A program made the position numbers and the translations under genes. From the NCBI GenBank assembly GCA_943704495.1, contig CALSCR010000914.1, forward strand, positions 2,692 through 39,485: a stretch of DNA of 36,794 bases, written 5' to 3'. A model generated the notes under the pieces. The model searched no databases, had not been told where the DNA came from, and saw only the letters and a program-made list of their open reading frames with translations. Within the stretch, counting starts at the first letter, position 1. Each line of letters opens with the position of its first letter. This stretch comes from Pigoraptor chileana (taxonomy: Eukaryota > Opisthokonta > Filasterea). This document shows, piece after piece, positions 12,601 through 22,200 of this stretch.

Positions 12601-13694
12601 CGAACTGTTACTGTCGCACGTGGCCCCTGGGCGGACACAGATGCCAGTCCCGATGCAACGGCTGCCCCACAAACACTCGCGCTGCGAGGAAAAATACTCG
12701 ACACAGACTCATTCGCGTTGGAATACGGCACACAACCGCCTGGGCACGAGACGCGGAATGATAAAGGGCTCACGCCATTGTCGTCATCGCACGCTGCAAT
12801 TGTATCGGCACAATCCATCGGGAGCCCCGAGTGGATATCAAGACCCTTCAACGCCCTTGCGTAAACTGCAGCAGCATCAGACGAACTCAATGCGCGCCTC
12901 CAAATCGCCACGTCGTCAATCTCGCCGTCCCACCAAGTCGGGTATATGACGCCGGCGGGACCATCGGAGCCGATCACCGTATCATACCCGGACGTAAAGT
13001 TGTGCACAAATACGCCGGCCATGTTATATATGTCGACGACAGCAAGGAGCTTGCCATTCGCGTAAACGACCGCGTTGGAAGAGCGGTTGCACGAGATCAG
13101 AAAGTGAGACCACTCATTCTGGGCAAAATAGACGGCCTGTGTCAGCTTCGTTCTCCGCACTCCGTCGCCGACAGCAAAAATGAAGCTGCTGGGTGCAGAG
13201 CCCGCAACAATAAAGCCGCGATTGCGGCTAGAGTCCCAATTTTGGTTTCCAATTATTGCAGGATCATCGTATGAGTTGCGGTCAATGTTGAGCGGCACCT
13301 TAGCCGCACGCACCCAAAATGTGACGGTGAAATCAACGTCCGTGTCAAAGTTCAACGAAGCGGGTCGTCCCAACGACACAAACTGACGCTGAAGCTGATC
13401 AAATGAGGCCGCCGCAGAGCCCACTTTACCCGCAACGAACGAAGGCGGATTGCCTTGCGACCCGTGCACTCCGTTTCCCGATGCATCACGGAAGTCCCCG
13501 TCGAATGGGATATGGACAGCCAGGCCATTTCGCAAGCGGTCGTAGTCGAAGCACTGCGACGCACTCGCAACACTGCTGACCATGAGGCCTATTAGGAGGA
13601 TGATTGCTGTGCACGGCTTAGGGTTACGAGCACGTGGGCACATGACTCTTGCAGAGGCTCCCAAGGACCTCGCGTGTGTCGTACAAGCAGCCAT
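6674..13694 (-). CDS. Giant surface protein: LamG, DUF4215, Pmp beta-helix, polytopic membrane domain
   Basis: Exons 13694-9638, 9437-9156, 8984-8590 and 8347-6674 give 2,135 residues. The ATG at 13694 precedes a hydrophobic stretch (AIILLIGLMVSSVASA); Met18 would give a more typical signal peptide. Next come a LamG/concanavalin-like domain (about 60-290), then three DUF4215 cysteine repeats (about 385-525) with signature ECDDGN or ICDDGG and flanking CGDG. Residues 530-1320 form a predicted right-handed beta-helix rich in F-x-x-N and GGA motifs, as in chlamydial Pmp proteins. A GCC2-like cysteine region (about 1330-1450) is followed by about ten membrane helices (about 1455-1820) and a basic, Ser-rich tail ending PLESTI. 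The layout implies a plasma-membrane adhesion or receptor-like protein; the ligand is unknown. Proteins of this layout are known from several protists. No single orthologue is recognised. Confidence 0.8.
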
Positions 13695-13891
13695 TGTCAC
13701 AGAGACTTGAAATGGATCGAACACGGGATACGCCGAGTGTCTAGTCTGCGCTGAAGAATGCGTGTGAAAAGAGTGCCAAATTAGTTCTCCAACTGCTTGC
13801 TTTGAAGTATTGAATCAGCAAAATAAACCACACTTAAGTTGCGTACATTTCGGTGTTGGGAAAACACCACCACCTTTTGACACACATCAAT

Positions 13892-13905
13892 GTTGCCATG
13901 TGAAC
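13892..13905. promoter_or_regulatory. Weak X-box-like sequence
   Basis: GTTGCCATGTGAAC has a perfect left half and one mismatch in the right half. It lies about 200 bases upstream of the surface-protein start. It could be chance. Confidence 0.25.
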
Positions 13906-14334
13906 CGCTGGGCAGACCAGGACACGGTCAAGGCGGATGAAAAAGGGAACCCAATCTGTGCTGTGGCTCAACGTGCACAGTGAATGAACATCACATGACG
14001 AACGGTGGCAAAGGACAGATCAGGAAAACATGCCGACAGACGCAGACACAGACAAAAAAAACACAGCAGAGTTGAATGAAATTCAAAATTCTTCAGTAAG
14101 CTGAATCACACGGAAGATAGCCACGAGAAATTCAAAAGGTTAAAAATACTAGTATTCCGCGGCACATGCCTTCAGTAGTTACCGCTTCATCTCCGCAATG
14201 AATGAGCATACTAGTATGCAGAAAGTACGACAAAGAGCCGGAGGCAAAGCAAGATACGGTTTGCGTGACACGAGTGGTTCCCTGCGGACGTTATCTTCTC
14301 GATTGCTTTTTAATCCCTGGCATCATCGCACACA

Positions 14335-14362
14335 TGTGTGTATGTGTGTGTGTCTGTCAGTA

Positions 14363-14414
<52 letters not shown>

Positions 14415-14420
14415 GCGTGT
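14335..14420. repeat. (GT)n microsatellite
   Basis: GT dinucleotides on the plus strand with few interruptions, upstream of the AMBRA1-like gene. Confidence 0.95.
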
Positions 14421-14603
14421 CAGTGTCAGTCGATCGATGCGATCGAGGGCGTTTGCCTCTGATGGCTATTTTCGACCGAACAATAGTTTTCTATGGAAAT
14501 TGTATGAACCGTACATTTATTAAAAATTTACCCATACAAATTAATTGGGATTTGACACGTTTCCGCAGTGCGGTCACAGTGACGTCTTTTGGTGGACGAT
14601 ATG

Positions 14604-14611
14604 TCACGTGA
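14604..14611. promoter_or_regulatory. TCACGTGA palindrome (E-box/CLEAR-like)
   Basis: The octamer TCACGTGA is the core of the motif bound by bHLH-ZIP factors of the MITF/TFEB class in animals. It lies about 260 bases upstream of the AMBRA1-like start. Function here is inferred from position only. Confidence 0.4.
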
Positions 14612-14620
14612 TCGATGATA

Positions 14621-14648
14621 CCTAACCCTAACCTAACCCCAACCCTAC
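14621..14648. repeat. Interstitial telomere-like repeat (CCCTAA variants)
   Basis: About four and a half degenerate CCTAACC units in a row, equal to TTAGGG-type repeat on the other strand. It could be an interstitial telomere relic or a telobox-like promoter element. Confidence 0.75.
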
Positions 14649-14868
14649 TATTCGAGGAGTTGACGTTAATACACAAAGTATGCTTCCCCACCATCGTATC
14701 AAGCGTTTTGTGACGGCAGAGTAGTGTGTCCTGGGAGACATTACCCCGACTTGTTATTGAGTGTGACAGAAGGAGAAGTCTACTCTCTGAATCCTTTTGA
14801 TCTTGCGAAGCCCCTACAACCATGCGATTACTGCTGCGGTGAGCCATTTGCCGGTGTCGGCGGAGAAA

Positions 14869-16952
14869 ATGCGCCACTGTCCGCGAGGTGTGGTGGAAGC
14901 GTTGGCGGGGTTCCAGTCGGCCAGTGCGCCCAACCACCGCCGCATCCTGCAGCACTGGATGCAGCGGCGCATGGAGGAGCGATTGCTTGCTCACACCGAA
15001 ACCAAGGTGAGCATTTTGTGGAGGTCGCATGTGTTGTTTTCTGAAGTGTGCTCACATCCAGTTTGTCTTTTTGCTGCAAAGTTTGAAAGAATGTGAAATG
15101 TCCCGTTTACAGTTTCATAATTGATAAATCGACTATAGGATTTTGGCGGCATTGAAAATGAAAATGACAGAAAGAGGTCAACTATGGCGCTCGCGGTGGA
15201 CAATGACGGGTATGTATTTTCCCTCCTTCTTGTGGCTGACTGTCGTGTGGGTATCTGGGCGTGTGTTTTTGCGCCATCTAATCCTTCCACTACCCGAATG
15301 ACGGGCGGCGATTGTTGTTTCCCTCAGGGTACATGTCGCTGCTGCCCATGGAGATCATTCTGTGCGCATATATTCTGCACAAACGCGTGCGCTGCTTTGT
15401 CTCATACTCGGACATCCACGCACGTGTTGGGCGATCCGGTTTCATCCGACAAAATCGCGCATACTCGCAACGTCCTGCTTGGGAGGCTTGGTGAACATAT
15501 GGGAGCTTGTGGTGGGTCTCATGGGTATCACCGCCCTATTCCCGCATTCTTATGTGGCCTTGTTTGTATGCAAATGCCCACCTGTTACATTGAGGAGTGC
15601 AATTGAAACTATGCGCTTCTCTTATATCGTACGAGCTCCATAGGAAGTGCGCCCTCAACACTGACCTAAATCCCCGCTTCTCTCTCACGGCATGTGGTGC
15701 ACAATAATATGCCAGCCCGTCCGCCCGGGCGTGATGCATCAGCTTCCGCTTTCAGCACGACTTCTTCACAGCGTGTCGTTCCCGAATGCACCTGTGTGGT
15801 CCATATCGTTTGTGGAAGACGCGCACTCGGCTGGAAGTGCGCTGTACATTTGCGCGCCGAATGCGGGCATGTTTCGCTGGTCTTATGAGACGGACAATCA
15901 ACTCGTTTGTTTCTTGAACTCGATCAGGTATCAGAGGCCTTCAAGACTCCATTCGTGTTTGTCACGTGCGCAATGTGCGGCGCGTGTGTTGTGCAGCCGG
16001 TAACTCCAAACGGTGGCTCATTGTGATGTTTGGATTTCATGTGCAGAGGTGCAATCCCCTTTGGAGACGGCGAAATTCTTGCCGTCTGCTTGTTTGTTCA
16101 GCGCGAGAGGACTGCCGGTACTGCATTGCGAATGTTTTGCACAGTCTGTGCCGAAAGCGGAATGCATCAAAGCGCGGGCGCGTCGTTGCCGCACCAAAAG
16201 ACTCTTCTCGAAATCCCCGTCATCAACGTGCACTCGGACAACAGCCTTGCCGTGTCTCCCTGCAGAAGAGCCTTGGCGGTGTGCGTGTGTGACGGGCCAA
16301 CAGGCCTTACTACCTCGATTTTGTTGACTATTATTGACGACGATGCCCTCAGAGCCGTATCGTCGGGCGCTTTTTGTCACATGCCGCACCCGAAAGTGGG
16401 TGGCGACATGCATACATTGCAGTGCCTATCTGGGACAGCGAGACTCCCGGTCGACGACGGAAGGCCTCTGCAACAGCTCGCCACGCGCGTGGAGCTGAAG
16501 CTACCGCAACACTGCAGTGGCCTGGTCACGTGCATGCGGTTTTCGCCGAGTGGACGCCACCTACTTGTGGGGCTTGGAGCGGACCGAGAAGGGGCTCTTG
16601 TGTACAAGATAAAGGACACACTGGATCGCTTTGTGAATGACGAGGTGCGCACTGTCTGTGCGCCTGTTGTGTCAACTGTTGTAGTCACTGTGTTGTGGTC
16701 ACTCTTTGCCAAGTGTGCTGTTATTGCTGTTTGTTTTTGGCGTTTTTTTGTGCTTTGTTTTGGAAATCGGTTTATGGAGTACTTGGAACGAATTTGTGAC
16801 ACACCTTCCTGCTTTTCTGTACGCAGAATCCCACGCATATTTCCGTCGACGCCAAGTGCATAAATGCGTGCAATTTTCTGGCCGATAGTATGAGCGGCTT
16901 TGTTGTTGGGACCGACACTGGCCGCGTGATTCACTTCTTCATGGGTGCGTAA
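14869..16952 (+). CDS. AMBRA1: AMBRA1/DCAF3-like WD40 protein, compact form
   Basis: Exons 14869-15006, 15139-15209, 15328-15511, 15716-15927, 16047-16644 and 16827-16952 give 442 residues. An N-terminal helical segment (GVVEALAGFQ to QRRMEERLL) is where AMBRA1 docks DDB1. WD blades follow: VAAAHGDHSVRIYSAQ, then GHPRTCWAIRFHPTKSRILA and GGLVNIWEL. The second half begins IPVINVHSDNSLAVSPCRRA and continues VTCMRFSPSGRHLLVGLGAD and HISVDAKCINACNFLADS. This order matches both halves of the AMBRA1 propeller as I recall it. In animals AMBRA1 is a CUL4-DDB1 substrate receptor acting in autophagy and cyclin D turnover. Here the very long disordered region between the two halves is absent. The start has an A at -3 (GAAAATGC). 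The end may alternatively be spliced (donor 16946, acceptor ending 16995), replacing the last residues with a short tail. Confidence 0.75.
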
Positions 16953-17532
16953 AAAACCAACACGCTGCTTTTCGTTGTTTGTTTCAATTTGCAGGTCAAT
17001 TGAATGGACAATGAATCTTGAAATAATGCCGTATGTTCAGAAGATGCTCTTGAATGTTGTGCCGAGTGGAGCAAATATCGCTTTTATGAAAACAATCTGC
17101 AAAGTCGAGACGGTACTTTTGTGGGAGACAATACTGAGATTCAATAGGGTATATTTATGTGCCGCACAGTTCCCGCTCACAGAGCGGCAAACGGTGCATC
17201 AAGTTGCAGTGTTGTGCCAGCAACACACCAAAAGCAGAATATGATGGGCCACGCAAGCTGAGCTCAACTCTTAAAGACACGCGGGCGTCGCACCAAGATA
17301 ATGAAAATACAAGCAAACCGCCGAGATATCAAATCTCAAGGCAGCCCGTGACCGGGATCAACCCACGCCACCAACGCAGACAACGCAATGGGAGACTAAA
17401 TATGAATACAAGCATAGAAAGAATAAATTGTAGCGTAAGAGAAAGGACAAACGTGCGGCAGAGCCACCGGTGCTCATGCCACACGCCGAATTCCCCTTGC
17501 GGCACCAGGCCGACTTGGATTGATCTTGTGGT
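16953..17532. other. Convergent 3' intergenic region
   Basis: It lies between the ends of the AMBRA1-like and bZIP genes. A plus-strand open frame (17159-17635) that crosses into the bZIP gene has no recognisable domain and looks non-coding. Nothing else was recognised beyond AT-rich 3' flank. Confidence 0.6.
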
Positions 17533-18165
17533 TCACATTCCCACAGACTGGGAGACCCCAGCCATTGCCCCGAAAGGACCAAGCCTCGACGCAAACTGGC
17601 CGCAGCTTGCTGCATTCGCGGACATGATCTGCTGATGGAGGCTCAGGCGCATCTGTGGCTGGTTCACAAACTGCGCAAGCACAATGTCCTGATCGTTGAC
17701 AGCCGACGAGTCGGACGATGCGTCACCATCGTCACACTCCTCATCGTCAGCTTCCATGCTCTCGTCCTTGTGAAGAAAGGGCATCGGCGCGTGCTGGATA
17801 CTGCCGTTGAGATGAATGCCCTGCGACTCAAGATGGGCACGTGCCTGACCGTCGGGATCGGCAGCCGCGGCCACTTGAGGAAAGCGGAAGCAAATCCATT
17901 TCTTTAGCTCGTGAAGCTCACGGAAAAGAGTCTCGTTGTTTAACTCAAGCTCGCGTGCGCGCTCCTCGAGTGTGGTAACATACTCCTTTCTGCGTTGGCG
18001 AGACACGCGGGCCGCAAGGCGGTTCTTCTCTAGTTGTGCGGTGCGCTTTTCAGTGTCAGAGTCCGAAGCAGACCCGTCGGGAGTTGCGAGACGGCGTACA
18101 TAAAATGTCGGCGCGGTCGAGTAAGGAAGGGGCATCTTCATCGGCCTCTCCTTTTCGAACTTCAT
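17533..18165 (-). CDS. bZIP transcription factor, CREB/ATF6-like
   Basis: A single exon of 210 residues. The basic region is at about residues 41-60, with the signature N-x7-R satisfied by NRLAARVSR and followed by QRRKEYVTTLEERA. A leucine zipper follows with leucines at 66, 73, 80 and 87, in perfect heptads. The RRKEYV-(x2)-LE junction recalls CREB, ATF6 and CREB3 rather than AP-1. The rest is low complexity: an acidic stretch (ADDEECDDGDASSDSS) that may activate, and a Met/Gln/Gly-rich end. No membrane helix is present, so it is not an ATF6-type membrane-bound factor. It should act in the nucleus as a dimer on CRE-like sites. The upstream region carries CCAAT boxes and a TGAGTCACGTGA composite site. 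Confidence 0.88.
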   Translation of the reverse strand: MKFEKERPMKMPLPYSTAPTFYVRRLATPDGSASDSDTEKRTAQLEKNRLAARVSRQRRKEYVTTLEERARELELNNETLFRELHELKKWICFRFPQVAAAADPDGQARAHLESQGIHLNGSIQHAPMPFLHKDESMEADDEECDDGDASSDSSAVNDQDIVLAQFVNQPQMRLSLHQQIMSANAASCGQFASRLGPFGAMAGVSQSVGM

Positions 18166-18310
18166 GGTTGCGTTTATGGTAGAGAATTGGGCCTGCTGTT
18201 ATGCTTTTTAATGTGATGCTTGATGGCATCGGTTGTCAGGATCGCATATATATTATGTGCTTGCTTGCCACCTTGACCGCAAACTTTCGATGTCTGTCCG
18301 TAGCATATCC

Positions 18311-18418
18311 GTGCATGTGTGTGTGTGTGTGTGGCATGCGTGTGTGTGTGCATGCATGCGAATGAGTGAATGAGTGCGTGTGTCTGCTGTGTGTGTGTGT
18401 GTCTTTCGTGTGCACATG
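18311..18418. repeat. GT-rich microsatellite
   Basis: Three GT runs separated by GCATGC and ATGAGTG stretches, between the bZIP start codon and its putative promoter elements. Confidence 0.9.
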
Positions 18419-18651
18419 TAGGCGGTGCCACTTCACCTGCAACGGAATGTTTGCAACCCTTGCGGCTGCTGAGTATGAAAAACGCGTCGCGTATTATTCC
18501 AAAGTGGAGCGGAAGCGTGCTCTGATTGGTCGAATCCTGTTTTCCTTATTTGGCAACTTCATCCAATTTAGCCTAAAAAGGAGATTGGAGCGGTATCCAT
18601 ACGTCAACCTTGCAGCCAATCACAGGGCGCGCTTTCTTCGAACTACGTCAA

Positions 18652-18663
18652 TGAGTCACGTGA
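18652..18663. promoter_or_regulatory. Composite AP-1/E-box site upstream of the bZIP gene
   Basis: TGAGTCA (AP-1 type) overlaps TCACGTGA (18656-18663). It lies about 490 bases upstream of the bZIP start codon with CCAAT boxes nearby, so it is a plausible self-regulatory site (inference). Confidence 0.4.
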
Positions 18664-18947
18664 GCAAGTCAGGAAGAAATGCAATGGACGTCAATTTGTG
18701 TGTTGACTGATCCCTGAATGGAGACTGTGACGTTGTGGACTTTTGTGTATGCTGTGCTAATACTCGACGCGCTTACGCATCGTCAAGGGAAACAAACTCC
18801 TTGTTCTTCTTCCCCTGCTTGATATCATCTTGTGGATCTTAGGTTATCTTTTTGGTCTGAATGAGTGTAAAACAGCTTGGCATAGCATACTCTGAAAGCA
18901 CGTAACTTTTTTACTGTCCCTCTAAGTCAACAACCAACCACACAACC

Positions 18948-19042
18948 ATGTAGGATGTGTGTTTGGCGCTGTGCCCTCATTAAAAAAACGCACACAATAT
19001 GTAGGCTGATACAATTCTTGTGTGTTTGGCGCTGTGCCCCCA
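18948..19042. repeat. Two copies of a short repeat related to the XPR1 intron family
   Basis: The run TGTGTTTGGCGCTGTGCCC occurs at about 18957-18975 and again at about 19020-19038, and each copy is preceded by ATGTAGG. Spacing and words (ATGTAGG, then GGCGCTGTGCCC) match the intronic family at 32-35 kb, but the rest is diverged and the purine flanks are missing. Confidence 0.6.
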
Positions 19043-19287
19043 TCAACTCAACAACTACACGCATGAAAGAAACTGAATATAATAAATGGTTCAAAAAGGT
19101 TTACTCCGAAATGAACGAAACAAATACAATACGCCAGAGCTGTTTCTTCTCACGGCAAACACAGGGAGGGAACACAAAAAGCAAGTCTATATGCAAATCC
19201 AAAAAACGCAACAAACACGCACACGCCATCGCATCATTCATAGGGCACCGCCAGCGCGAGACAAACGCAACGAGTCAGCGCACGGCC

Positions 19288-22200
19288 TTAAAAGCGGGGC
19301 TGGAAGGCGAGGTTGGGATCCTGGTACAGTCCGGGCATTCCGGGCATTCCCATGGGGGGCATGCCACCGAGGCCCATCGGGGGTACAATCGGGGGGACGA
19401 TCATGCCGGGACCCGTGAGGAGGAGCTGGGGCTGGGGCTCTGTGGACGTCAATAAAATAAAATCATGAGCTATGGTCGTACACCAAAAAAGCAAAACAAA
19501 CATAAATTTTTTGAACTCATAAAGCAATATATGCAACGTGAGAGTGGGGGGAAACACCAACCAAAGTGGTGGAGGCCGCCAGCGGGAGCATCGGCGTGCT
19601 TGTCCTTGTGCTCCTCGTGGTGCGCATGGAGTTTGTCGACCTTCGACAGGTACTCCTTTGTGACCTGGATGAGGTAGGGCATGGCAAAGTCGATGATGTT
19701 GTTGCGCCACGCGAGCTCAAGGACCACATCGGGGCGGACGAGGTCGTAGCACGTAAAGAGCGACGCAGCAAAGCACTCGTTGTTGTGCTGCTCGAGGAAA
19801 AACGACAGAAGTGCCTCGGCAATGGACTGGTCCTTCGATTCGGAAGCATAGTCGATGGCGTCCTTGTAGAGACGATCCGCCTGTGGATAGTAGAAAAAAC
19901 ACGAATTGCAATGAGAACATTGGCCAAAAACAAAAACAGACACAACCAACAAATTCTTAAATTCGGGCACAGCAGATGCAGACATACCTTGCAAAGCTCG
20001 ACGGCCTGCTGCCACCGGTTGTTCTTCTTGTAAAGGTACCCAGAGAGACGGCGGAACTCGACGAGCTCGTGCTTCTCGAGCTGCTGCGCAAGAGCAATCG
20101 AGTCAAAGTTGTCGTGGCGGTCGATGGAATCCCGGAGGGCATTGTAGTCCTCCTCATCAATGAGCAGCTTGTTCACAGACTCATTCACGGCCTTGACGTT
20201 GGCGTGCTGGACGGCAAGGAGATACGGCTTGACAAGCGGGAGCTGCTTCACCTTGGCAAACAGAGACACCGTCCGCGCGTGGTCGAGCTTAGGCGTCAGC
20301 GTCGTGAGCAGGTCGTTGAGCTGGAGGGGCTGGCTGTCGAGGTAGAACGTAAGTGCCTTGTAGTAGAGCTCGTTGTTGGCAACCTTGACGATAATGTCCT
20401 TGAACTGTGCGTGGTTCCATGCCTCCGACGGGTGCTTGATCATCGTGAGCACGGCATTGTCAAACTCGTCGTAGTGGATGTACAGGAACACAAGCTCCTG
20501 CCACAAGTGTGCGTCCTCGGCGGCGCGCAGCACCTTGGGAATGTTGACACGAGAATAAAACAGCTTCAGATGCTCCATCATCTTGCTCGGGCGGTACTTA
20601 GAGTACAGGATCGCAAGCTCAGTGAACATGCCCATGTGAGCGCGCTCGAGGCCAAGACCAGACTCGAGAAGCGAGATGAGCTCGTCGAAGTGGCCGCGCG
20701 ACTGGTAGAAGTTGTTCAGCTCCTCAAGCTCATCCGCGTGGACGACAATGTGGAGACCGCAAATCTGTGCCAGGCGGAACTCAGAGGCCTCAACGCACGC
20801 ATAGCAGACCTCCTTCCACGTCTTGGTCGAGTTGGCCTTGCGAGCGCCATCGACGGCCGCCTGGTACTCGCCGAGGCGGACGAGCGTCTGGGCAAGGCGG
20901 GCAAAGTTGCTGACGTTGTTGTACAGCAGCTTGGCAGCCTCGTACATGCCATCGTCAAAGCACCGATCACCAACAATCTGAATCTGCGCAATGTTGGGTC
21001 CCGAGATAAACTCCTCGAGGTCGGCGAGGCGGTTTGTCTTTGCAAACGCAAAGATGAGCTCAGTCTCGATAAGGGGCTCGCGGGACTTCTTGCGGGCCAT
21101 CTGGAGGTAGCGGACGAGGTCCTCAAACTTGCCCTCGCGGTTGGCAGCCTCAATCACCGCAATGTACGTTGATGGGTCGTCGGCCTTGATGTAAGAGTCG
21201 ATGGCCTCCTTGATAAGCGAGGCGTCGAGCTGTGCACGGGCAAGAAGGCTCCACACCTCGGCCTCGTTGCACCGCTCGGCAAACTCGTAAGCGCGGTCGA
21301 GCGAGCCAATGTTGTTGATAAGCACCTGGACGGCCGACGTGTTGACACCAAACTTCTTGAAGATGGCAAAAGCCTCCTCGTAGAGCTCGCTGCCAATTGC
21401 AATGTTGGCAATGTCGGGCGCATCGTAGTTGTCGAGGCGGTTGATGTAGTCCATAACCTTGGAGCGATCAGCCTTGATCGCCGTGAGGATGAGGAGGTTC
21501 TGGAGGTTGCGGTTGTCGTTGAACATCGAGTTGGGCTCAAGCACAATCTTCTCGAGCAGCTCAATGAGCTCCGTGGGCAGATCGGCGGCCATGAAAGCCT
21601 TGACCGTCACAGACACATCCTCGGGATCGTTCGTCGAAGGAAGCGCAGTCTGCACAACCTGGTCGATGAGCTGGCGGCGGAACGTGTTCGTCTCCACAAG
21701 GACCTTAGCCCAGAGCTCGCCATCGCGACGCTTGACAAGGTACTTGGCCTCGCTCTTGAACAGAGAGTTGTTGTTGCAGACGTTGATGAGCTCATCGTCG
21801 CACTGGCCACGCTCGTAGGCAATAAAGGCAAGGTGGGGATCGCGCTTCTCGCAGTACTTGCCGACAACACGCGAGTCATAAAAGGGGTTCTGGCGGAGGA
21901 ACCGCTCGGCGTTGTTGTTCGAGTCAATGTAAATCTTGGCAAGTGCGTTGTGCGTGGCAGGCTCCTGGTTGTTCTCAACGTTCACTCGGTTCTCGAGCCA
22001 CTGCTGCAGAAGCTTGAGGCGGTTTCGCTTCTCAACCTGCTCGACGAGGTCATCGGTCGAAAACACACCGCGAGTCGAAAGGATGAGTCCCTTGATGACG
22101 TCCTCGCCGCAGTCAACATCGAGAAGTCCACCGACGACAACGGGGAGGCGGGATGGGTTGACCTTCTGGACGTAGATCTCAATGTACTTCTGAAGGCTGT

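Larger units (their letters stand above)
13695..14868. other. Intergenic region between divergent genes
   Basis: It separates the minus-strand surface-protein gene from the plus-strand AMBRA1-like gene, so both promoters should lie here. It contains an X-box-like sequence (13892-13905), a long GT tract (14335-14420), a CRE half-site TGACGTC (14580-14586), the palindrome TCACGTGA (14604-14611) and a telomere-like tract (14621-14648). No gene was recognised. Confidence 0.7.
18166..19287. other. Intergenic region upstream of the bZIP gene
   Basis: It holds a GT-rich tract (18311-18418), an ATTGG box (18525-18529), a CCAAT box (about 18616-18620), the composite TGAGTCACGTGA (18652-18663) and two copies of a short repeat (18948-19042). 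Its far end is the 3' flank of the clathrin heavy chain gene. No coding frame is convincing. Confidence 0.65.

Noticed and set aside
14198-14611. Open frame across the GT microsatellite
   Set aside because: It encodes a Cys-Val repeat from the dinucleotide tract. No coding signal is present on either side.
17159-17635. Plus-strand open frame of 158 codons overlapping the end of the bZIP gene
   Set aside because: No domain, odd composition, and no splice or start context. It crosses a confident gene on the other strand.
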